Shown here: positions 7,222-15,614 of the stretch, piece after piece
Numbering within the stretch: the stretch's first letter is position 1
Layout of the letters: each line of letters starts with the position of its first letter
Translations under genes and position numbers: made by a program
Notes under the pieces: model-generated
What the model was told of the DNA's origin: nothing
Seen by the model: the letters and a program-made list of their open reading frames with translations, nothing else
Databases searched by the model: none
NCBI GenBank assembly: GCA_900759325.1
Contig: CAAEUW010000033.1
Span: 1 to 33,709, forward strand
DNA length: 33,709 nucleotides
DNA from: an uncultured Peptostreptococcus sp.
GTDB lineage: Bacteria; Bacillota; Clostridia; Peptostreptococcales; Peptostreptococcaceae
Direction of reading: 5' to 3'

Positions 7222-8517
7222 TTGAAAAAGGTGGCATTTTATACATTGGGCTGTAAGGTCAACCAGTATGAGACCGAAGCAATGCTTGAAATGTTTGAAA
7301 AAAATGGTTATGAAAATGTGCCTAGCGAAGACTATGCTGATGTATACGTAATAAATACCTGTACAGTAACCCATATGTCAGATAGGAAGTCTAGACAGTA
7401 TATAAGACGTGTAAAAAAGAAAAATCCCGATTCTATAATAGCTGTCGTAGGATGCTATTCTCAGATTTCACCAGAGGAAATCTTGGATATAGAAGATGTA
7501 AACCTAGTAATGGGCACCAATGACAGGAGAAGCATCGTAGACAAGGTTGAAAATATAGATTCAGGTTCTAAGGTCAGCACAGTTGACGATATTATGAAGG
7601 TAAGAGAATTTGAAGAGATTGAGATTAACCAGACAAATGGTAAGACTAGGGCCTTTATAAAGATACAAGATGGCTGCGACAGGTATTGTAGCTACTGTAT
7701 TATACCGTATGCTAGGGGGAGGATTAGGTCTAGAGACAGGGATAGTATTATTGAAGAGATTACTAAGTTGACTACAAATGGATATAAGGAAGTGGTCTTG
7801 ACTGGTATACACGTTGCATCCTATGGTAGGGACCTAGACCAGGATATTGATATACTGACAATTATAAAAGACGTAAATGAGATTGAGGGTATAGAGAGGA
7901 TAAGGCTAAGCTCTGTAGAGCCAGTCCTATTTACAGAGGACTTTATAGACCAGATTAGTAGGATTGACAAGCTGGTTCCCCACTACCACCTATCACTTCA
8001 GAGTGGCTGTGATGCTACCCTAAAGAGGATGAATAGGAGGTATACAACAGAAGAATATAGGAAGACAGTTGACAACCTAAGGTCTAGGATACCTAGGGTA
8101 TCATTGACTACAGATGTCATAGTAGGTTTTCCAGGTGAGACCAATGAAGAATTTTCTCAGACTCTTGCCTACCTAAAGGATCTTAAGTTAATGCATATGC
8201 ATGTATTTAAGTATTCACCAAGAAAGGGGACACCAGCAGCCAGCATGGAAGACCAGGTTGACCCACAGATGAAGCAAATGAGGAGTGATTCCCTGCTTGC
8301 CCTATCAACAAAGAATTTTAGGCTCTTTGCCGACCAATTCAAGGATACAGACCTGAAGGTCCTATTTGAAGAGGTTGACAAAGATGGATACTATGAGGGC
8401 TTGACTGACAACTATATGAGGATTAAGGTAAGGTCTGACCAGGACATAAGAGGCCAGATATTGCCAGTAAGGATTGAAGAAATTTGTGATGATTACTGTA
8501 TAGGAGACCTAGTATAG
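7222..8517 (+). CDS. mtaB: tRNA t6A37 methylthiotransferase
   Basis: 431 residues; MtaB converts t6A37 to ms2t6A37 in tRNAs reading ANN codons. The N-terminal UPF0004 domain carries the three cysteines of one 4Fe-4S cluster (C11 in TLGCKVNQYE, C47 in INTCTVT, C78 in VGCYS). The radical-SAM CxxxCxxC motif is at 152-159 (GCDRYCSYC), and a TRAM-like RNA-binding domain occupies about the last 60 residues. The short N-terminus and LGCKVNQYE favour MtaB over MiaB or RimO. The start is TTG, with AGGAGG (7208-7213) inside the end of rsmE. Confidence 0.93.
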   Translation: MKKVAFYTLGCKVNQYETEAMLEMFEKNGYENVPSEDYADVYVINTCTVTHMSDRKSRQYIRRVKKKNPDSIIAVVGCYSQISPEEILDIEDVNLVMGTNDRRSIVDKVENIDSGSKVSTVDDIMKVREFEEIEINQTNGKTRAFIKIQDGCDRYCSYCIIPYARGRIRSRDRDSIIEEITKLTTNGYKEVVLTGIHVASYGRDLDQDIDILTIIKDVNEIEGIERIRLSSVEPVLFTEDFIDQISRIDKLVPHYHLSLQSGCDATLKRMNRRYTTEEYRKTVDNLRSRIPRVSLTTDVIVGFPGETNEEFSQTLAYLKDLKLMHMHVFKYSPRKGTPAASMEDQVDPQMKQMRSDSLLALSTKNFRLFADQFKDTDLKVLFEEVDKDGYYEGLTDNYMRIKVRSDQDIRGQILPVRIEEICDDYCIGDLV

Positions 8518-8554
8518 GTCTACTAGCAGAAATGATAAAAGGGAGGAAAAAATC

Positions 8555-8878
8555 ATGATAATAACTACAACAGGAAAGGTAGAAGGAAGAAGTGTTGATG
8601 CCTACTTAGGCATAGTATTTGGTGAGGTAATCACTGGTATTAATATTTTTAAGGATATCGGTGCAGGCCTAAGAAATATCTTTGGCGGAAGAAGTCAGGG
8701 CTATGAAGAAGAGCTTATGACAGCTAGAGAAAATGCCCTAAAGGAACTAGAGGAGAGGGCTAAAGCTATGGGTGCTGACGCAGTTATAGGCGTTAAGATG
8801 GACTATGAGGTACTAGGTGCTGACAACGGAATGTTGATGGTTACTTGCTCAGGAACAGCAGTAAAGCTTAATTACTAG
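8555..8878 (+). CDS. YbjQ/UPF0145 family protein
   Basis: 107 residues, full length for the YbjQ (UPF0145) family, small cytoplasmic proteins thought to assemble into oligomers and sometimes annotated as heavy-metal-binding. Family features are the opening TTTGKVEGR and YLGIVFGEVI, a central Gly-rich loop, ARENALKELEERAKAMGADAVIG split by a helix turn, and the closing CSGTAV strand. GGGAGG stands about 8 nt before the ATG. It lies 37 bp after mtaB and before a hairpin, so it may be the last gene of the prmA operon. Its biochemical role is not established. Confidence 0.85.
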   Translation: MIITTTGKVEGRSVDAYLGIVFGEVITGINIFKDIGAGLRNIFGGRSQGYEEELMTARENALKELEERAKAMGADAVIGVKMDYEVLGADNGMLMVTCSGTAVKLNY

Positions 8879-8886
8879 TAATGAAA

Positions 8887-8916
8887 CGAGTAGCTAGTTT
8901 ATATGCTAGCTACTTG
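8887..8916 (+). terminator. Hairpin after the YbjQ gene, possible terminator
   Basis: AGTAGCTAG (8889-8897) pairs with CTAGCTACT (8906-8914), extendable by two pairs including one G-U. The sequence after it is TGTATATATTA, with no T run, so termination would be weak. It may instead stabilise the upstream transcript. Confidence 0.45.
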
Positions 8917-8972
8917 TATATATTAATTTGATATACAAAAGTAATATAAAGACAAGATATGGAGGTAAGGAT

Positions 8973-9317
8973 ATGGATTGTATTTTTTGTAAATTAGCAA
9001 ATGGTGAAATACCAACAAATATGGTGTATGAAGACGATAAGGTAGCAGCCTTTAGGGATATGAGTCCAGTTACACCAGTTCATATTCTAGTTGTGCCTAA
9101 AAAGCACTATACTAGCTTAGAGGATATAGCATTGGAAGAGATGGATATTATAGGAGATATTCATAGGGCTATCAGAAAGATTGCAGCCCAGGAAGGCTTT
9201 GCTGAAAATGGATATAGGATAATCAATAATTGTGGCAAACATGGTGGCCAGGAAGTTCCCCATATCCACTATCATTTACTAGCAGGTAAGCCACTAACTA
9301 AGTTAATAACAGACTAG
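8973..9317 (+). CDS. hinT: HIT-family nucleotide hydrolase (HinT-type)
   Basis: 114 residues from the ATG at 8973. GGAGG at 8961-8965 lies 7 nt upstream, and the family-typical DCIFCKLANGEIP opening begins there; an upstream in-frame ATG (8928) would add 15 residues without a ribosome binding site. HinT-type HIT proteins hydrolyse phosphoramidates of purine nucleotides such as AMP-lysine. The histidine triad HIHYH is at 97-101, preceded by HGGQEVP, and Cys3/Cys6 with downstream histidines match the zinc site of many HIT proteins. Clostridial genomes often place this gene near RNA-modification genes. Substrate in vivo is unknown. Confidence 0.92.
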   Translation: MDCIFCKLANGEIPTNMVYEDDKVAAFRDMSPVTPVHILVVPKKHYTSLEDIALEEMDIIGDIHRAIRKIAAQEGFAENGYRIINNCGKHGGQEVPHIHYHLLAGKPLTKLITD

Positions 9318-9343
9318 AGATTCAATTTTTGGAGGGATGAGAT

Positions 9344-10165
9344 TTGAAAAATCCAATAAATAGAATTTTTGCAGTGTATTTTAGTCCAACAGGTGGATGT
9401 AAGAATATATGCCTTAGAATTACAGGCATGATGGCAGAAATTTTGGGCCTAGACATTTACGAAATTGATTTGACTAGTTTAGAAAATAGACATAAGCTAT
9501 ATGAATTTAGTCGTGGAGACCTAGTATTTATTGCTAGCCCAGTATATGCAAGTAGGCTACCTAATAAGATAGTCGGTGACCTTAGGACATGCCTTTTATC
9601 TAAGGAGGCCTACGCTGTACCCATGGTAGTATACGGTAACAGGAGTCCAGGAGATGCCTTAAATGAACTAAGGTCGGTCTGTCAAGGGGCGGGATTTTCT
9701 ATAATAGCTGGTGCAAGTCTAGTGGCTAGGCATGCTTTTTCAGACCAAATAGGACTTGGTAGGCCAGATGACCTTGACTTTGGGGAATATAGGACCTTCG
9801 TTGAATCTATTGAAAGCAAACTAAAAGCTGAAAGCATAGACTTTATTAGACTAGAGGATAACTACGAGCCAGAGCCCTACTATGTACCCCTTAAGGTGGA
9901 TGGTAGTCCGGCCAAATTTTTAAAGGCAAAACCAAAAACTGATATATCCAAGTGTGACCAGTGTGGTATATGCTACAGGGTCTGTCCAATGTCTAGTATT
10001 AGCAAGGAGAACTATTCAGATGTAATTGGTATATGTATTAAGTGCCAGGCCTGCATCAGGAGGTGCCCACAGGATGCCAAGTACTTCGATGATGAGGACT
10101 TTTTGTCGCATGTTGACATGGTTAGGGATAATTTTACTGGGAGAGCCACAAATAAATTCATATAA
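9344..10165 (+). CDS. EFR1-type flavodoxin/ferredoxin fusion protein
   Basis: 273 residues joining a flavodoxin-like domain and a bacterial 2x[4Fe-4S] ferredoxin domain. FSPTGGCKNI (13-22) is the FMN phosphate-binding loop, and SPVYASRLP (65-73) and YGNRSPGDAL (97-106) match the other cofactor loops. Two CxxCxxCxxxC clusters are complete (C204, C207, C210, C214 and C231, C234, C237, C241). The protein should be cytoplasmic and pass electrons between FMN and two clusters; the partner is unknown. The start is TTG 9344, 7 nt after GGAGGG; the ATG at 9337 is out of frame and soon stops. It lies 26 bp after hinT, probably co-transcribed. Confidence 0.88.
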   Translation: MKNPINRIFAVYFSPTGGCKNICLRITGMMAEILGLDIYEIDLTSLENRHKLYEFSRGDLVFIASPVYASRLPNKIVGDLRTCLLSKEAYAVPMVVYGNRSPGDALNELRSVCQGAGFSIIAGASLVARHAFSDQIGLGRPDDLDFGEYRTFVESIESKLKAESIDFIRLEDNYEPEPYYVPLKVDGSPAKFLKAKPKTDISKCDQCGICYRVCPMSSISKENYSDVIGICIKCQACIRRCPQDAKYFDDEDFLSHVDMVRDNFTGRATNKFI

Positions 10166-10169
10166 AAAC

Positions 10170-10198
10170 TTGAATTTTTTTTAATAGTCTGATAAAAT
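10170..10198 (+). promoter_or_regulatory. pheST promoter
   Basis: TTGAAT (10170-10175) and TAAAAT (10193-10198) are separated by 17 bp and lie just upstream of the T-box leader, predicting a transcript start near 10205. Confidence 0.75.
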
Positions 10199-10204
10199 TA
10201 GACT

Positions 10205-10461
10205 TATTAAAAATGCTATAAGAAATGCTTTGAAGGAGAAAAGTAGTCTAGTACATGTAAGCCAGAGAGTAGTTGGTTGGTGAAAAACTATTTACTGTAT
10301 TATTTGAAGTTCGCTCCGGAGCAGTCCAGCTGAATTAATAGTAGGTTGGAACGTGATGTGCGTTAAACTTTTGAGGTGGTTTGTGATATATTATTTCACA
10401 GACTATTAGGGTGGTACCGCGATTTCAGACCTTTCGTCCCTATGGATGGAAGGTCTTTTTT
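10205..10461 (+). promoter_or_regulatory. T-box riboswitch, tRNA-Phe specific
   Basis: A full T-box leader precedes pheS. Stem I carries the AGAGAG element (10264-10269) and the GGTTGGTGAAA segment. The specifier loop reads GAAG-TTC (TTC at 10310-10312), a phenylalanine codon. The conserved T-box AGGGTGGTACCGCG is at 10408-10421. The terminator stem pairs 10427-10439 with 10444-10456 (13 bp, two G-U) and ends in T6. Uncharged tRNA-Phe should bind the specifier and the T-box to form the antiterminator and allow pheST transcription. The start of the RNA is inferred from the promoter. Confidence 0.95.
10427..10461 (+). terminator. Regulated terminator of the T-box
   Basis: A 13-bp stem with a 4-nt loop (CTAT, 10440-10443), followed by a T run 10456-10461. 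It competes with pairing of the T-box sequence immediately upstream. Confidence 0.92.
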
Positions 10462-10495
10462 ATATTCAAAAATATATATGAAAGGAATGTTGGAT

Positions 10496-11527
10496 ATGCA
10501 AGAAAAATTAAAAAATCTTAGAAAGCTAGCTGAAGAGCAGATTAAGTCAGCTGGAAATATGGAAGAAGTTGAAAAATTGAGAGTGGACCTGCTTGGTAAA
10601 AAGGGCGAGTTAACTAAGATACTTAAGGAAATGGGCAAGTTGTCTGCAGAAGAAAGGCCTAAAATAGGTAAACTTGGAAATGAAATCAGGGAAATGATTA
10701 CAGATGGAATTGCTGAGAAAAAGGAAAGCATCAGAGCTTGTATGCTTGAGAAAAAGATAGAAATGGAAACTATAGATGTAACTATGCCAGGCAAGGAATT
10801 TAAGGTTGGCAAGAAGCATATTATCAGCAAGATGGTAGATGAGGTAACAGAGATCTTTATGGGTATGGGCTTCTCTATAGCTGAGGGTCCGGAAATAGAA
10901 ACTGTTAGGAATAACTTTGATGCCCTTAATGCACCAAAGGACCACCCATCTAGGGATATGACGGATACTTTCTATATTACAGAGGACATCCTTCTAAGAA
11001 CTCAGACATCACCAGTCCAAATCAGGACAATGGAAGAAGCTGTTAAGAATAATGACCTGCCACTTAAGATAATAGTACCAGGTAGGTGCTTCAGAAGTGA
11101 TAGTCCTGACGCTACCCACTCACCAATGTTTCACCAGATAGAGGTATTGGTTGTAGGTAAGGATATTACCTTTACAGAATTTAAGGGAACTATGGAGACC
11201 TTCGTAAAGAAACTATATGGGCCTGAAACAAAGACTAAGTTTAGACCACATAATTTCCCATTTACAGAACCAAGTGCAGAGATAGACGTATCATGTTTTA
11301 AGTGTGGCGGTTCAGGTTGTTCTGTTTGTAAGGGAGAGGGTTGGATAGAAATACTTGGAGCAGGTATGGTTCACCCTAATGTACTTAGAAATTGTGGTAT
11401 TGACCCAGAAGTATACTCTGGCTTTGCTGCAGGTATGGGTGTAGAAAGACTAGGTATGCTGAAGTATGGAATCGACGATATCAGACTTATGTTTGAAAAT
11501 GACGTTAGGTTCTTGGACCAGTTCTAA
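10496..11527 (+). CDS. pheS: Phenylalanyl-tRNA synthetase alpha subunit
   Basis: 343 residues from the ATG at 10496, matching the usual PheS length and its MQEKLKNL-like start. AAAGGA stands 9 nt upstream. The open frame continues back into the T-box terminator, so longer starts are artefacts. The N-terminal coiled coil (about 1-90) binds tRNA. The class II catalytic core follows, with motif 2 region PGRCFRSD (195-202), THSPMFHQIE (207-216), the Phe-pocket segment FPFTEPS (254-260) and motif 3 GMGVERL (313-319). A Cys-rich CFKCGGSGCSVC insertion (267-278) is common in clostridial PheS. It acts as an alpha2-beta2 tetramer with PheT, 15 bp downstream. Confidence 0.97.
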   Translation: MQEKLKNLRKLAEEQIKSAGNMEEVEKLRVDLLGKKGELTKILKEMGKLSAEERPKIGKLGNEIREMITDGIAEKKESIRACMLEKKIEMETIDVTMPGKEFKVGKKHIISKMVDEVTEIFMGMGFSIAEGPEIETVRNNFDALNAPKDHPSRDMTDTFYITEDILLRTQTSPVQIRTMEEAVKNNDLPLKIIVPGRCFRSDSPDATHSPMFHQIEVLVVGKDITFTEFKGTMETFVKKLYGPETKTKFRPHNFPFTEPSAEIDVSCFKCGGSGCSVCKGEGWIEILGAGMVHPNVLRNCGIDPEVYSGFAAGMGVERLGMLKYGIDDIRLMFENDVRFLDQF

Positions 11528-11542
11528 TTAGGAGGTAGTAAT

Positions 11543-13933
11543 ATGTTAGTTTCATTAAAATGGTTAAGAGATTATGTTGATATAGACCTTGATGCCCAAA
11601 CATTTGGTGACAAGATGACTATGACGGGTACTAAGACTGAAACAGTAGAGTACTATGGTCAGGAAATATCAAATGTAGTGGTAGGTAAGATTTTAAAAAT
11701 AGAGAGACACCCGGATGCTGACAAGCTGGTAGTTGCCCAGGTTGAGGTTGGACAGGACCAGCCAGTCCAGATAGTAACAGGGGCAAAAAATGTTTCTGAG
11801 GGAGACTATATACCAGTAGCCCTTGATGGAGCAAAGCTACCAGGCGGTGTAACTATAAATAATGGTGAGCTTAGGGGAGTAAAATCAAATGGAATGATGT
11901 GTTCATGCAATGAATTGGGCATAGATGAAAAGTATGTAGATGACTATAAGAAAAATGGAATTTATCTATTGGATATGGAAGATACATATGTGCCTGGTAT
12001 GGATATTAAGGAAGTATTGGGACTTAATGATGCAGTTATAGACTTTGAATTGACATCAAACAGGCCAGACTGTAGGTGTATGATAGGTATAGCCAGAGAA
12101 GCTGCTGTAACTTTAGGAACTAAGACTAAGTATCCAGAGGTAAGCGTAAAGGAAGAGTCAGACAAGGAAATTGATGTTGAAATAAAGATAGATAACACTG
12201 ACCTATGCACTAGGTACCTAGCAAGAAGGGTGACTGATGTAAAGATAGCAAAGTCACCATACTGGATGCAGAGGAGGCTGATAGAGGCAGGTGTAAGACC
12301 TATAAACAACATAGTGGATATCACCAACTTCGTAATGCTAGAAATGGGCCAGCCTATGCATGCCTTCGATATGAGGGAGATTTCCAACAAGAAAATAGTG
12401 GTAAGAAATGCCCAGAAAGATGAAGTATTCACTACACTTGACGGCCAAGAAAGAAAACTAGATCCAGAAATGTTGATGATAACTGATGGTGAAAAGACAC
12501 TAGGTATTGCTGGTATAATGGGCGGACTTGATTCTGGAATCAAGGATGATACGGTTGAAATCATGTTTGAGTCAGCTGTATTCAACCGTGAAAATATTAG
12601 AAAGACATCTAAGAAGCTAGGACTAAGGTCAGAGTCTTCTTCAAGATTTGAAAAGGGTGTTTCTATTGATAATGCAGAATTAGCCCTAGATAGAGCTGCC
12701 CAGCTGGTAGAACTACTTGGTGCTGGTAAGGTGATGAAGGGTAAGGTAGACGTATATCCTGAGGTTAAGCCAGTACAAACAATCACAGTTAGCCCTAGAA
12801 GGATAAATGCCAGAGTTGGTATAGATATACCTATGGACAAGTTCTGTGGAATACTTGAAGACCTAGAATTTAAGTGTAATCTAGTTTCTGAAGATGAATT
12901 GATTCTCGAGGTACCAAGCTTTAGGTTGGATATAGAGCAGGAAGCAGATATCTTTGAAGAAATAGCAAGAATATATGGATTTGAAAATATACCATCTGTC
13001 CAGCTACAGGGTAATTCAACAGCAGGTGTAAAGACAGACAAGCAGAGGTACCTAGAAAAGGTAAAGGAAACAGCGATTGCTTGTGGTCTATACGAAATAC
13101 TTACATACTCATTTGTAAGCCCTAAGGGATTGGATAAGATTAGGGTGCCACAAGATTCTAAGCTAAGGGATGTTGTTAAGCTGATAAACCCACTAGGTGA
13201 AGATACATCAATAATGAGAACTACCCTAATACCAAATATGCTAGATGTAGTATATACTAATGCATCTCGTAATATAGACCAGTTAGCTATATTTGAATGC
13301 GGTCATGTATTTACCCCAGATGATATGGCAGGAGTTGAAGAAACAAGGATTTGTATAGGAATGTACGGCGATGATGTCGACTTCTTTGTACTAAAGGGAG
13401 TAGTTGAAAAGATATTTGAGAGAGTTGGCCTAAAAGGACATAGGTACCTAGCAGAAAAGAATAATACATCCTTCCATCCAGGTAGGTGTGCAGATATCTT
13501 CTGTGGTAACAAGTTACTAGGAACAATTGGTGAAATACATCCAGAGGTTCTAGCCAACTATGGTATAGGCAAGAGGGTCTATATTGCTGAAATCGACCTT
13601 GATACAGTATATAGTCAGGCTGATGATACAATAGTATTTAAGTCATTACCTAAGTATCCAGCTATCACTAGAGATATTGCCCTAGTGGTTAAGAATGAGG
13701 TTGAGGTTGCAGCTATAGAAGAGGTTATCATGGATAATGCGGGTGATCTAGTTGAAGCTTGTAAGCTATTTGACGTCTACAAGGGAGACCAGATAGGACA
13801 GGGATATAAGTCTGTTGCATATTCAATCGTCTACAGGAGTTCAGACAAGACCTTGACAGATGACGATGTACTTGCTGTACACGACAAGATATTGGCTGAA
13901 TTAAAGGCAAGGCTTGGGGCTGAGTTAAGGTAG
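11543..13933 (+). CDS. pheT: Phenylalanyl-tRNA synthetase beta subunit
   Basis: 796 residues, normal for bacterial PheT. Domains in order: EMAP-II-like tRNA-binding OB fold (about 40-155, KIERHPDADKL visible), B3/B4 editing domain (about 210-380) that removes Tyr mischarged on tRNA-Phe, B5 DNA-binding-like fold (about 405-475), the catalytic-like domain (about 490-690), and the C-terminal ferredoxin-fold anticodon-binding domain (about 703-795, opening with KYPAITRDIALVV). AGGAGG lies 8 nt before the ATG. Expression should be controlled with pheS by the T-box. Confidence 0.97.
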   Translation: MLVSLKWLRDYVDIDLDAQTFGDKMTMTGTKTETVEYYGQEISNVVVGKILKIERHPDADKLVVAQVEVGQDQPVQIVTGAKNVSEGDYIPVALDGAKLPGGVTINNGELRGVKSNGMMCSCNELGIDEKYVDDYKKNGIYLLDMEDTYVPGMDIKEVLGLNDAVIDFELTSNRPDCRCMIGIAREAAVTLGTKTKYPEVSVKEESDKEIDVEIKIDNTDLCTRYLARRVTDVKIAKSPYWMQRRLIEAGVRPINNIVDITNFVMLEMGQPMHAFDMREISNKKIVVRNAQKDEVFTTLDGQERKLDPEMLMITDGEKTLGIAGIMGGLDSGIKDDTVEIMFESAVFNRENIRKTSKKLGLRSESSSRFEKGVSIDNAELALDRAAQLVELLGAGKVMKGKVDVYPEVKPVQTITVSPRRINARVGIDIPMDKFCGILEDLEFKCNLVSEDELILEVPSFRLDIEQEADIFEEIARIYGFENIPSVQLQGNSTAGVKTDKQRYLEKVKETAIACGLYEILTYSFVSPKGLDKIRVPQDSKLRDVVKLINPLGEDTSIMRTTLIPNMLDVVYTNASRNIDQLAIFECGHVFTPDDMAGVEETRICIGMYGDDVDFFVLKGVVEKIFERVGLKGHRYLAEKNNTSFHPGRCADIFCGNKLLGTIGEIHPEVLANYGIGKRVYIAEIDLDTVYSQADDTIVFKSLPKYPAITRDIALVVKNEVEVAAIEEVIMDNAGDLVEACKLFDVYKGDQIGQGYKSVAYSIVYRSSDKTLTDDDVLAVHDKILAELKARLGAELR

Positions 13934-13963
13934 TAGATTTAAGAATTTAATAAGTAGTAAAAG

Positions 13964-14003
13964 GGAGCCGGCATCCAGTCGTTCGGACTAGAATGCTGGC
14001 TCC
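13964..14003. terminator. Convergent terminator hairpin between pheT and the transport operon
   Basis: GGAGCCGGCAT (13964-13974) pairs with ATGCTGGCTCC (13993-14003), with an inner AGTC/GACT stem and a GTTCG loop. It lies between two converging units. The rightward U tract is short (AAATTTTG) and the leftward one is CTTTTA, so it probably serves both directions. A second weak dyad (14017-14021 with 14033-14037) is followed by a T5 tract near 14042-14046. Confidence 0.7.
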
Positions 14004-14057
14004 AAATTTTGTTGGAGACTATTTTTATAGATTAGTCCTCATTTTTGTATTTGAGAG

Positions 14058-15614
14058 TTAAAAAGAACTTTTAATAAAACTTTTTATAAGGTTTTCATTA
14101 CCATAGATAGGAAGTTTTCTATTTTCGTTATTATCCAAGAACAAGACAGTATCTGCAACTTTGGATAGTAGTTCCATATCATGAGTGATAAGAATAATAG
14201 GTTGACTTTCTTTTTTTTTCTCAATTTCCTTGGCTACCATATCCATCCTTAAAAAATCTAATCCTGCAGAGGGTTCATCTAGTATTAGAAGCTTTCGTTC
14301 ACTCAGTAGTCCTAGCATGAGTGTCAATCTCTGTTTTTCTCCAACGGATAATTCTTGAGGTCTTAAACTCCTTTTATTCCAAAGGTCTAGGTTAATTAAG
14401 AGCCCTTTTACTCTAGATAAATATTCTTGGTCTTTTAACTTATTTCTAGGTATTAGCTCATGTTCGATAGTATGGGAAAACAACTGAGACGAGGCATCCT
14501 GCATAATAAAATAAGAATTTTTAAGTCTTTCTTTTCTATTTTTTCCGTAGCTGGTAAAGCCAGACCTTATTGGTAGGAGACCTGATAGTTGCCTAGATAA
14601 GCTAGTCTTTCCTATACCATTTTTACCTAGTATAGCCATACATTCACCTCTTGAAATATTAAAATTGACATCTTTTATAAGGCATTTTTTGCCAATTTCT
14701 ACACATAGATTTTTGACTTCTAAGTAGTCATCAAAAAAGGCTTCTTCATTGGTGTATTTGCTAGGTATTCTGGTTTTAGTAAGCAGTTTATCTTCATCAA
14801 GACAACGTAAATTATTTTCTTTAATAATATCTTCACTAACTTTTTCTCTTTCATAAATATTGCCTATTTTACCATCTTTCATTATAAGTAATTTATCAAA
14901 AATATTTTTTAAGTAGTATAGTCTGTGTTCTGCTATTATTATAGTTTTGCCTAAGTTTTTTAGTTTTAAAAGAGCCTTTTCTAGGTCTTTTATAGATGAA
15001 TAGTCTAAACTAGCTGATGGTTCATCAAATATTATTACATCCGTATCATAGATTAGGGTAGAGGCAATAGCTACCCTTTGCCTTTGTCCACCTGATAGGT
15101 CGAAAACTGACATATTTCTAATGGAATCAAGATTCATAAATGAGATGGCTTGATCAACTTTTTTTACTAGTTCAGAATGATCCATACCAAGATTTTCTCC
15201 AACCAGGGCTATTTCATCTTCTGCTATAGTAGAAAAGAACTGGTCCTTGGGGTTTTGAAAGACATTACCCATGTATTTAGCAATTTCTCCGTTTAAGAAA
15301 CTAGAGATATCTTTACCATTTAGATAGATAGAACCTCTAAGATTACCTTCATAAAAATATGGTATAAGGCCATTGATTGTTCTCAGTAGGGTTGTCTTAC
15401 CACAGCCTGACAGGCCAGAAATTAGTATACATTGACCTTTTTTAATATTTAGGTTGATTTTCCCTAATATCTTATTTTCTCCATAGGAATATTCATCTAT
15501 TGATATATCTATGATGCTGTTTTTATCTAGATTAGGCACGTTCTTTTCTTGGGACTTTAATATATTATCATTTTTTTCATCTATATTAATTATATTTTCT
15601 TGTATTTTATCCAT
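14058..15614 (-). CDS. ECF transporter fused double ATPase component
   Basis: 518 residues from ATG 15614, set 6 nt after GGAGG (15621-15625); a TTG at 15620 touches the RBS and is unlikely. Two complete ABC ATPase domains are fused. The first (about 35-270) has Walker A GLSGCGKTT (67-75), signature LSGGQ (173-177), Walker B FDEPS (196-200) and switch His230. The second (about 298-515) has Walker A GKNGIGKTS (330-338), signature LSVGE (422-426), LDEPS (445-449) and His478. Such fused EcfA1-EcfA2 proteins power group-type ECF importers. The N-terminal 35 residues are an Asn/Lys/Ile-rich extension outside the ABC fold, and the gene overlaps ecfT by 25 nt. Confidence 0.92.
   Translation of the reverse strand: MDKIQENIINIDEKNDNILKSQEKNVPNLDKNSIIDISIDEYSYGENKILGKINLNIKKGQCILISGLSGCGKTTLLRTINGLIPYFYEGNLRGSIYLNGKDISSFLNGEIAKYMGNVFQNPKDQFFSTIAEDEIALVGENLGMDHSELVKKVDQAISFMNLDSIRNMSVFDLSGGQRQRVAIASTLIYDTDVIIFDEPSASLDYSSIKDLEKALLKLKNLGKTIIIAEHRLYYLKNIFDKLLIMKDGKIGNIYEREKVSEDIIKENNLRCLDEDKLLTKTRIPSKYTNEEAFFDDYLEVKNLCVEIGKKCLIKDVNFNISRGECMAILGKNGIGKTSLSRQLSGLLPIRSGFTSYGKNRKERLKNSYFIMQDASSQLFSHTIEHELIPRNKLKDQEYLSRVKGLLINLDLWNKRSLRPQELSVGEKQRLTLMLGLLSERKLLILDEPSAGLDFLRMDMVAKEIEKKKESQPIILITHDMELLSKVADTVLFLDNNENRKLPIYGNENLIKSFIKSSF

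Noticed and set aside
8889..8914. The 9-bp hairpin as an att site or IS inverted repeat
   Set aside because: There is no second copy and no recombinase nearby. A weak terminator or mRNA-stabilising stem is enough to explain it.
11962..13041. A 359-codon minus-strand open frame opposite pheT
   Set aside because: It is antisense to strongly conserved PheT, is Ser/Ile-rich as expected from reversed Asp/Glu/Gly codons, and has no recognisable domain.
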